Positions 1-5,420 of a DNA stretch of 6,453 bases are shown piece by piece. The position numbers and the translations under genes are program-made. Source of the DNA: Prevotellaceae bacterium UBA4359 (lineage in GTDB: Bacteria; Bacteroidota; Bacteroidia; Bacteroidales; Bacteroidaceae); contig DGSP01000058.1 in the NCBI GenBank assembly GCA_002393555.1, positions 1-6,453 on the forward strand, given 5' to 3'. The notes beneath the pieces were generated by a model. The model had not been told where the DNA came from. It did not search any database and was given only the letters and a program-made list of their open reading frames with translations. Numbering within the stretch: the stretch's first letter is position 1; every line of letters starts with the position of its first letter.

Positions 1-88
1 TCTTCGTCCACAACATTTTTGCCATCACAACCAAGAACAACCTGTTTTTATTTGTTTTTACTTGTTTTTTTCTGTTTTTTCTTCGTCC
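1..88. repeat. 9-bp direct repeat flanking the T-tract block
   Basis: TCTTCGTCC occurs at 1-9 and again at 80-88, in the same orientation, with the phased T-tract block between them. The left copy touches the window edge, so its true extent is unknown. Could be part of a longer tandem pattern, a protein-binding site pair, or chance in T-rich DNA. Confidence 0.4.
41..80. repeat. Four T-tracts in exact 10-bp phase
   Basis: Positions 41-80 are four consecutive 10-mers of the form YYTGTTTTTW, with T-tracts starting at 45, 55, 65 and 75. Runs of five or more T (A on the minus strand) repeated once per helical turn are the classic pattern of intrinsically curved DNA. It lies beyond the gldN terminator, in a stretch (1-125) where I see no gene. 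It could belong to the control region of whatever lies to the left of the window, or be a decayed simple repeat. Confidence 0.6.
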
Positions 89-125
89 GCCGAAGGCGTA
101 TAATGAAACTCCAGCCATTAAGAAA

Positions 126-163
126 AATCGCTTCTTACGATGAACGAACCGTAAGAAGCGATT
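126..163 (-). terminator. Intrinsic terminator after gldN
   Basis: Positions 126-139 and 150-163 are perfect inverted repeats: a 14-bp stem (AATCGCTTCTTACG and its complement) with a 10-nt loop. Read on the minus strand the stem begins 14 nt after the gldN stop and runs into a T-rich tract (GATTTTTCT). On the plus strand the stem is followed by GAGAATG, without a T run, so it should act only on the T9SS transcript. Confidence is high because stem, position and U-tract agree. Confidence 0.85.
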
Positions 164-172
164 GAGAATGAC

Positions 173-186
173 CGCCATCAATGGCG
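173..186 (-). other. Small hairpin spanning the gldN stop codon
   Basis: CGCCA (173-177) and TGGCG (182-186) form a 5-bp stem around a 4-nt loop that contains the gldN stop codon. It lies just ahead of the terminator stem. It may simply be chance, or add to the 3' end structure of the message. Confidence 0.3.
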
Positions 187-1254
187 TTGTCTTCTCACCG
201 ACACGCGGGGGGCGCTGTTTCCTCCGCCTGAGGAGCCGGGAGACTTTTCGCGCTTGCTGGATGAGGCACGGCGGCTGGAGCGTTGGGAGGAGGAAGAGGC
301 TTTTCCATCGGCACCTCTGGAGCCTCTCTTGCCTTTGACGGAGAGTGCTGCAATGGAGTCGCGACGAGCCTGCTCGACGGAGTCGATGGGTGTTTGCCAG
401 ATGTGCTTCTCGAAGTCGGTCATCTGCTTCTCGATGCGCGCCTGCTCTTTCTTCAGAAGAGAGTCGGTGGCGCAATACTGCTGCAGGGACTTGTTCTGCA
501 TGTTGGTGGTCATGTAGATTTCACCCTTATAGTGGTTGGTGGAGAAGAAATCTTCCATCGACATGCGGGCGGCGTTGTTGAGGTTGCTGGTCATCACGTT
601 CTGACCGCTCAGATAGGTCTTCACATCGTCGTACTTCACCCAGAAAAGAGGACGTTTCTGCACGTCGCCGCCATAGGAGAACTCGTCGGCTGCACGATGG
701 AGCACAGGGCAGAGAGCCACGATACGGCTATGGTAGGTGGCGGTGTTCTGGTCGTAGTAGGAACTTTCCTTGACGTAATAACTGAGCACTTCGGCCGAGG
801 GGATGTCGGCCTGCGCCACCTTGATGCTGTTGCCGTCCACCTCGTAGAAGATGTTCTGACGGTCGAGCAAATCCTTGAAGTGCATGCGATTGCTCTGCTG
901 GAAGTTCTCTATACCATCGAGTTGATACTCGTAGGCAGGAATCTTGCCTGTGTTGAGCAGCCGGAACAGCAGGGTGAAGAGGTTCATGTCTCCTCCCTGT
1001 GGTTCCACGGGATAGTAGAGGGCAGCGTTCTCGTCCTTGGTGAGGTCGATGGAGCGATAGATGTCGCGCCGCCAACTGGGGTCTTCTGGCACATCGACAG
1101 CCGTGGGGAACATGAGGCTGGCGCGGTCGTTGGCCTGTGCCCCCTGCTGTCTGGCGGCAGCGGTGCGGGCGTTCTGCACACGGCTTTTCTGGGGCTGGGC
1201 TGCGAGAGTGCCTGCCAGACTGAGTGCTGCCAATATGAATAAGATACGTTTCAT
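178..1254 (-). CDS. gldN: T9SS periplasmic ring protein GldN/PorN
   Basis: Secreted periplasmic protein of 358 residues, similar in length to PorN; it partners lipoprotein GldK in the ring that meets GldM. A signal peptide covers about residues 1-19 (MKRILFILAALSLAGTLAA, cleavage near AA/Q). The conserved core runs from roughly residue 55 to 300: WRRDIYRSIDL (61-71), the ENAALYYPVEP block (75-85), LFRLLNTGKIPAYEY (96-110), MHFKDLLDR (124-132), YYVKE (159-163), ALCPVLHR (180-187), FWVKYDDVKTYL (204-215) and the near C-terminal DSVEQARRDS. Residues 236-246 (FFSTNHYKGEI) also fit the family. Residues 306-358 form a low-complexity, strongly basic Ser/Arg/Lys/Gly tail with no recognisable fold. 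The start follows the upstream 98-nt repeat by six bases (CTAAAG), with no Shine-Dalgarno. Last gene of the unit, followed by an intrinsic terminator. Confidence 0.94.
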   Translation of the reverse strand: MKRILFILAALSLAGTLAAQPQKSRVQNARTAAARQQGAQANDRASLMFPTAVDVPEDPSWRRDIYRSIDLTKDENAALYYPVEPQGGDMNLFTLLFRLLNTGKIPAYEYQLDGIENFQQSNRMHFKDLLDRQNIFYEVDGNSIKVAQADIPSAEVLSYYVKESSYYDQNTATYHSRIVALCPVLHRAADEFSYGGDVQKRPLFWVKYDDVKTYLSGQNVMTSNLNNAARMSMEDFFSTNHYKGEIYMTTNMQNKSLQQYCATDSLLKKEQARIEKQMTDFEKHIWQTPIDSVEQARRDSIAALSVKGKRGSRGADGKASSSSQRSSRRASSSKREKSPGSSGGGNSAPRVSVRRQRH

Positions 1255-1260
1255 CTTTAG

Positions 1261-1358
1261 TTAAAAGTTAAAAACTAAAAGTTAAAAGTAAAAGTTACCA
1301 GCCATCCGGACAGGAGATTCTTTCACTTATAGTTTTTAGTTGTTAGTTTTTAGTTTAT
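1261..1358. repeat. 98-nt intergenic foldback repeat, copy 1 (gldM-gldN gap)
   Basis: Second copy of the same element, in the same orientation as the one at 3744-3841. Left arm 1261-1289 and right arm 1330-1358 are identical to those of the other copy. Counting over the whole 98 nt I find 13 substitutions and no indels, all between the arms. The right arm extends over the end of gldM (stop TAA at 1350-1352), and the left arm ends six bases from the gldN start codon. In this copy the inner end of the foldback carries one extra mismatch (A1285/A1329). The element therefore supplies the entire leader of gldN within the polycistronic message. Confidence 0.85.
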
Positions 1359-2909
1359 AATGACTTCGACAGGTGAAGTAAGTGTACGTTCGATGCCGTC
1401 AGGTCCCACCACTCGGATGCGGCTGATGTTGAAGAGTTTGCCACGTGTGAGGGAGCGGATGCGGTTGAGTTGGTTGGCGGTGAAGGAAGCGGAGTTGCTG
1501 ACTTCTGGCACCACATTACCCATGTTATCGACAAAAAGGGTCTCGAAGCCGAGCACTCGGAAGGAGATGTCGAGCAAACCATCGTCGATGGCGGCTCCGA
1601 TGCCTCCTGCTGCCACAATGGCTTGCTTGCTGATGCGTCCGCCTTTGAATCGGGTGGCATTGCCTTTGGGGTCGGTGTATTGCAGATAGCCCGTCGGGTC
1701 GGGCAGTTTGCGCACATGGAAGGTGAACTTGCCCATCTCCTGCTGGCGGCCTTCGTTCTGGGCAGTGACGGTGAAGGTGACATCTTCGCCCACCTTGCCA
1801 GGCACAGCCACATAGTTGCCACCGTCTTTCTTGGTGAGGGTGCCGTTGGTCATGGAAAGGCTGATTTTGTTGGTCGGCACTCCCGGCACACTGACGCTGA
1901 TGGGGTTCTGATAGCCGGCATAGAGCATGTTCATCATCGTGGCACTGACGGTGGCAGAAGGCTCCACGACCGTATAGGGTTGAGAGAACTCGCGCCGGAT
2001 GGTCTCGCCGTTGCCGTTCTTCATCACGAGATAGCCCTTGAGGGTGAAGTCACCCGTGGAGCCACAGATGGTCTCGTAGCGTCCATTCTCCGACTTCAGG
2101 AGGGTGTTGCCCACATAAATCTCCGGGCGTTGGGTCGTATCGACAGCAGCCATGATGATTTGGGCAGAGAACTTGCCGCCACGCACCACCGTCTGGGCAT
2201 TGGGAATGACGTAGGCATTGATTTGGTTCACACGCACATCCTTCACGTCGATGTTGGCCACCAACTGGTGGAGCATCTCGCCCTCGGCATGGCGCACGTC
2301 GGTCTGAAGTTTGGTGAGCAGGGTGACAGCCGCTGCCACGGGGGTGTTCTCAAACATATACTCCTGCCAGTTCTTGCCCTGCTGCTTAGCCTTCTTGGGC
2401 ACATCGGTGGAGAGGTTCTTCTTGATGATGTTCTTCTGGTTCTCGTCGTTAATCATGGCCGTGATGCCATTGCGATAGGCTTCGATGGCCAGTTTCAGTT
2501 GAGAGCCTTTCCCGCCTGCCGATGCCAGCATCACATGGGTGGCCGCCTCGAGGTTGTCGCGGCCTTCAATGTTGCTCAGGTCGGCATCGTCGCCATCGGC
2601 TTCGCGCACAATCTCCCATTTCAGGTTCTCAGCCAGGTTGTAGAGCGAGTCGGACATGGCGCGCACTTTCTGTGCCCTGGCATACCACGGACGGGTCTTC
2701 GCCGGATTCTGCTTCATGGCTTCGTCCAGTTCCTTATAGAGGGCCTCGTTCTGGGTGACAGAGGTGGCCTTTGTGCGGTTGAGTCCTTCATCGACCAGCG
2801 AGAAACCTTCGAGCACATCGGACGACACGTTGAGCGCAAGCATGGCCATGAGCACAACGTACATCAGATTGATCATCTTCTGGCGCGGACTTAACTTCTT
2901 CCTAATCAT
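1350..2909 (-). CDS. gldM: T9SS motor rotor/shaft protein GldM/PorM
   Basis: Inner-membrane-anchored protein of 519 residues, close to known GldM/PorM lengths. The N-terminus carries the family signature SPRQKMINLMYVVLMAMLAL (7-26), a single membrane helix. Arg9 matches the conserved arginine proposed to pair with the GldL helix-2 glutamate in the proton-driven motor. The periplasmic part fits the four-domain shaft known from structures: a helical D1 (about 35-220, including ENTPVAAAVTLLTKLQTDV at 187-205), then beta-rich D2 (about 225-317), D3 (about 318-400, with NMLYAGYQNPISVSVPGV) and D4 (about 401-519, opening with KLPDPTGYL). In related systems the D4 tip contacts the GldK/GldN ring. 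The start overlaps the gldL stop by 4 bp. The TAA stop and the last one to two codons lie inside the right arm of the 98-nt repeat separating it from gldN, so the repeat end contributes the C-terminal Ile-Asn or at least Asn. Confidence 0.96.
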   Translation of the reverse strand: MIRKKLSPRQKMINLMYVVLMAMLALNVSSDVLEGFSLVDEGLNRTKATSVTQNEALYKELDEAMKQNPAKTRPWYARAQKVRAMSDSLYNLAENLKWEIVREADGDDADLSNIEGRDNLEAATHVMLASAGGKGSQLKLAIEAYRNGITAMINDENQKNIIKKNLSTDVPKKAKQQGKNWQEYMFENTPVAAAVTLLTKLQTDVRHAEGEMLHQLVANIDVKDVRVNQINAYVIPNAQTVVRGGKFSAQIIMAAVDTTQRPEIYVGNTLLKSENGRYETICGSTGDFTLKGYLVMKNGNGETIRREFSQPYTVVEPSATVSATMMNMLYAGYQNPISVSVPGVPTNKISLSMTNGTLTKKDGGNYVAVPGKVGEDVTFTVTAQNEGRQQEMGKFTFHVRKLPDPTGYLQYTDPKGNATRFKGGRISKQAIVAAGGIGAAIDDGLLDISFRVLGFETLFVDNMGNVVPEVSNSASFTANQLNRIRSLTRGKLFNISRIRVVGPDGIERTLTSPVEVIIN

Positions 2910-3730
2910 GCGATTTTCATTTTTAGTGCTTCGACCATCTTGGTATAGACCTCGTTGAGTTCTTGCAACTGCACGGCGAGTTTCTTGGTCTGTTCGTTCA
3001 CCTCGTCGATGGTGGCCGACTGGGTGCCTACGCTCTTCAGTTGCATCTCGTAGAAGCGGTTGATGCCCGTGAGTGTGCGGTTCATGTTCTCCATCTCCTC
3101 CGAGTCGCGGGTGAGCCTTGCGCTCTGCTCGGCCACCTGTCTAAGGGTTTCGGTCAGTTCGGTCAACTGCTCCACGTATGCCTTCGTGGCCTCCTGCATC
3201 TCAGGTGTCATGCTCTGGAACTGAGCCGAGCGGAAGACTGGAGCAGAAGAGATGTCCTCTGCCAACTGGGCGGCATCGATGGAACCGCCTTGGCCAGAAA
3301 GACCGACAGGATTAGTTGGGCTGGAAGGGCCAGAGCCTTCGATGCCTCCGCCGCCATTGATGACGATGGTGCCGCCACCTCCGTAGGGGGCTTTGGCCAT
3401 GCCTGTAGCCGCATTGGCCAGGGCTGCCACAGTCTCTTCGGAAAGAGAAGTGTTGGCTTGTGCTGCAATGGCCGCATTTTCAGCCACTTCCTCGGCCAAT
3501 TCCTGTGCGTCCATGCTCTCCTGAGGCTCGAAACCTGCCAAGAAGAACACGATGACCTCTGTACCCATACCGAGCCACAGCATGATGTCGGCTCCGTCAA
3601 TGTGGGTGAGTTTGAAAAGGGCACCTGCAATCACGACGGATGCGCCCCAACTGTAGGCGTAGTTCAAGAACGTCTGTCCGCGCTTGGTGCGGAGCCACTT
3701 CTGTATGCCTGTATATTGTTGTGTTGCCAT
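2906..3730 (-). CDS. gldL: T9SS motor stator protein GldL/PorL
   Basis: Inner-membrane protein of 274 residues; with GldM it forms the proton-driven motor that powers T9SS export and, in gliding species, motility. Two transmembrane helices are visible, about residues 21-41 and 47-67, joined by a very short loop. Glu58 sits inside the second helix (LGMGTEVIVFF) and corresponds in position to the membrane-buried glutamate (E59) reported essential in Flavobacterium johnsoniae GldL. The remaining 200 residues should be cytoplasmic: an acidic Ala-rich segment (72-113), a Gly-rich low-complexity linker (115-150, GGGGTIVINGGGG) and a coiled-coil-like region (about 175-272) rich in E, Q, L and R. The protein is longer than F. 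johnsoniae GldL and nearer to Bacteroidales PorL, mostly through the linker. The stop codon overlaps the gldM start as ATGA, suggesting translational coupling and matched synthesis of the motor partners. It starts 13 nt after the upstream 98-nt repeat. Confidence 0.95.
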   Translation of the reverse strand: MATQQYTGIQKWLRTKRGQTFLNYAYSWGASVVIAGALFKLTHIDGADIMLWLGMGTEVIVFFLAGFEPQESMDAQELAEEVAENAAIAAQANTSLSEETVAALANAATGMAKAPYGGGGTIVINGGGGIEGSGPSSPTNPVGLSGQGGSIDAAQLAEDISSAPVFRSAQFQSMTPEMQEATKAYVEQLTELTETLRQVAEQSARLTRDSEEMENMNRTLTGINRFYEMQLKSVGTQSATIDEVNEQTKKLAVQLQELNEVYTKMVEALKMKIA

Positions 3731-3743
3731 AATCTTATGGAAA

Positions 3744-3841
3744 TTAAAAGTTAAAAACTAAAAGTTAAAAGTTTAAGTTACTCGCTATCCAGATGGCGGA
3801 TACTTTCGCTTTTAGTTTTTAGTTGTTAGTTTTTAGTTTAT
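3744..3841. repeat. 98-nt intergenic foldback repeat, copy 2 (gldK-gldL gap)
   Basis: This copy fills nearly the whole gap between the gldK stop (3842-3844) and the gldL start (3730). It has a 29-nt left arm (3744-3772) made of four tandem heptamers of consensus YTAAAAR, a middle of about 40 nt, and a 29-nt right arm (3813-3841) of four heptamers TAGTTKT-like. The arms are imperfectly complementary: read as plus-strand RNA, 3744-3771 pairs with 3809-3836 with one mismatch (A3755/G3825) if G-U pairs are allowed. Both arms are base-identical to those of the copy at 1261-1358; the middle differs at several positions with no length change. No coding potential is visible. A leader/spacer with regulatory or RNA-stability role, or a mobile palindromic element, are both possible. 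Confidence 0.85.
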
Positions 3842-5308
3842 TTATTTCTTAGCCTTCGATGCCGTGCCCAACTGCGACCTCACGCAACGGAAGCCGATGA
3901 AGGAGCGGCCCACATTCTGATACTCGTAGGAGCGCCAGGCCGACTTGATGAAACTTTCGGGGTCTTTCCACGAGCCGCCACGCACACTCTTCTTCTTCAG
4001 CGCATAGGGGTCTTCCTTGGCGGCATTGTAGTTGAGTGTGGGGTTCATGTCGCTCATGGAGAGCACACCAGCCTCGGTATAGACGTTGGCCGTCCACTCC
4101 GCCACGTTGCCTGCCATGTCGTAGAGACCGTTGGAGTTGGCACTGTAGATGCCCGTGCGCGAGGTGATGAGGTTGCCGTCCTTGGTGTAGTTGCCACGGT
4201 CGGGCTTGAAGTTGGCATAGTAGCAGCCCTTGTCGCTTGCCACCCCGTCCTGTTGCCAAGGCAGTTCGTTGCCGTCCTTGCCACGAGCGGCAAACTCCCA
4301 TTCAGCCTCGGTGGGCAGGCGGTAGCGCTGCACAAACTTCGCCTGCGGGCCCAAGCCCTTGAGCAGGAAGTCGGTGCGCCAGTTGCAGAAAGCGTTGGCC
4401 TGCTCCCAGTTCACACCCACCACGGGGTATTCGTTGAAGTTGGAATGGGTGAAGTAGAGACGCATATAGACCTCGTTCTCGGCATTCTGGAAGTCGTTAA
4501 TCCAGCAGGTCGTGTCGGGATACACATTTACTATATATGTGTTGACGAAGTCCCACAGGCTGCTGAGCGGGCGTGTGATGGTCTCGCGGTGGATGGTGCC
4601 GTCGTCATCCACGTATGCCGTGTCCTTCGAAATCATGACCACCTCGTTGGGGTCGTTCTCGAAGTCGGTGTTGAGGTTGCGCTCTTCCAGCGGAGAAGCA
4701 CCGAAGCCACGGTCGCCGCCGCTCTTCAGGCGATACTTGCGCTTGGCCGCCATCGCATAGTCGAACACCTCGTAGCGATAGTTCAACTGGCTCACATCGA
4801 GCATCTTCTCGCCCGTCACCGGGTGAGTCATATAGACACTCTCCATGGCGCGCTGCTGGTCTTCGTCGGGATTGCGCGGCAGAGCCTTGTTCCAGTTCAG
4901 GTGGGGCGTGACAGGTTCGCCATACCTGTCCTCCTCAATCTTATAGGTCTCGTCGCCGCCATAGGCTGGGTCGGCCAGACGCTCGCGGACGATGGAGTCG
5001 CGCACCCAATAGACAAACTGCCTGTACATGGAGTTCGTCACCTCCTTCTCGTCCATCCAGAACGCATCCACACTGATGTCCCTTGTCGGCACATCCTTTC
5101 CCCAGAGACTGTCGGTCTTCTCAGTTCCCATCTTCAGGCTGCCCCGCCTCACCAGCACCATGCCGTATGGGGCAGGCTCCGCCATCGATGTGCCACTAAC
5201 GCCAGTGACTTCACCCCCCGACGCATTCGCCCCCTTCTTGCTGGAGAAGCACGATGCCACGGCCAGGGCCGAGGCCACTGCACATATAGCAAACAATAAT
5301 TTCTTCAT
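3842..5308 (-). CDS. gldK: T9SS ring lipoprotein GldK/PorK (FGE-sulfatase fold)
   Basis: Lipoprotein of 488 residues that, in characterised systems, forms the periplasmic ring with GldN beneath the outer membrane. The signal peptide (MKKLLFAICAVAS) ends in a lipobox VASC, giving lipidated Cys20. The body matches the formylglycine-generating enzyme/sulfatase-modifying fold: GSLKMG at 56-61, EKEVTNSMYRQF near 87-98, YPVVGVNWEQANAFCNW at 294-310, RYRLPTEAEWEFAARG at 328-343, GLYDMAGNVAEW at 394-405, RGGSW at 443-447 and IGFRC at 471-475. An insert of about 190 residues separates the first motifs from YPVVGVNW, as in GldK rather than in true FGEs. The two active-site cysteines expected after GGS are replaced by D449 and I454, so a catalytic role is unlikely. 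It starts after an AT-rich leader without a clear Shine-Dalgarno. Its TAA stop directly abuts the 98-nt repeat that separates it from gldL. Confidence 0.96.
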   Translation of the reverse strand: MKKLLFAICAVASALAVASCFSSKKGANASGGEVTGVSGTSMAEPAPYGMVLVRRGSLKMGTEKTDSLWGKDVPTRDISVDAFWMDEKEVTNSMYRQFVYWVRDSIVRERLADPAYGGDETYKIEEDRYGEPVTPHLNWNKALPRNPDEDQQRAMESVYMTHPVTGEKMLDVSQLNYRYEVFDYAMAAKRKYRLKSGGDRGFGASPLEERNLNTDFENDPNEVVMISKDTAYVDDDGTIHRETITRPLSSLWDFVNTYIVNVYPDTTCWINDFQNAENEVYMRLYFTHSNFNEYPVVGVNWEQANAFCNWRTDFLLKGLGPQAKFVQRYRLPTEAEWEFAARGKDGNELPWQQDGVASDKGCYYANFKPDRGNYTKDGNLITSRTGIYSANSNGLYDMAGNVAEWTANVYTEAGVLSMSDMNPTLNYNAAKEDPYALKKKSVRGGSWKDPESFIKSAWRSYEYQNVGRSFIGFRCVRSQLGTASKAKK

Positions 5309-5420
5309 CTTTATATTTTTTATTTATTCTACTTCGGAAGTTCTTTTACCAGTTCTTGCCGTGCAAGTGCTTCGCGATGACGCGGGCCTTCTTTTGTTTT
5401 TTCTTATTTTTTCAGGGTGT
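5309..5420 (-). other. Non-coding gap between porP and gldK
   Basis: The gap is 112 nt and unrelated to the 98-nt repeat used at the other two gaps. On the minus strand it runs from an A-rich stretch through a GC-richer centre to an A/T-rich leader before the gldK ATG. It holds a short hairpin, CTTGC/GCAAG at 5355-5359 and 5363-5367, and an 11-nt palindrome ACTTCGGAAGT at 5331-5341. No terminator with a U-tract is visible, so read-through from porP into gldK is expected. Confidence 0.5.

Noticed and set aside
88..98. CGCC/GGCG mini-hairpin as a second terminator
   Set aside because: Only 4 bp of stem with a 3-nt loop and no T run on the exit side in either direction.
99..104. TATAAT on the plus strand as a promoter -10 box
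   Set aside because: Bacteroidota sigma factors use a different consensus, there is no matching upstream box, and it would point into the terminator and the 3' end of gldN with no plus-strand gene.
1..177. CRISPR array or small RNA gene in the T-rich left flank
   Set aside because: The repeats are 10 bp with no spacers and no conserved RNA fold was recognisable; phased T-tracts explain the pattern.
283..1242. Plus-strand open frame of 319 codons antisense to gldN
   Set aside because: Shadow of gldN; no family motif and no plausible start region.
1261..1358. Rho-independent terminator or transposase-bearing insertion sequence in the repeat
   Set aside because: The AT-rich foldback has no compact GC stem followed by a U-tract on the mRNA strand, the operon continues beyond it, and 98 nt encodes no protein.
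1470..2894. Plus-strand open frame of 474 codons antisense to gldM
   Set aside because: It mirrors gldM with the Leu/Val/His/Gly-rich composition typical of antisense shadows; gldM is unmistakable on the other strand, and the frame is open because the reverse complements of stop codons (TTA, CTA, TCA) are rare in the real gene.
2963..3754. Plus-strand open frame of 263 codons antisense to gldL
   Set aside because: Shadow of gldL; composition and overlap as for the other antisense frames.
4253..5299. Plus-strand open frame of 348 codons antisense to gldK
   Set aside because: Same antisense-shadow composition, no recognisable domain or leader, and full overlap with a clear GldK.
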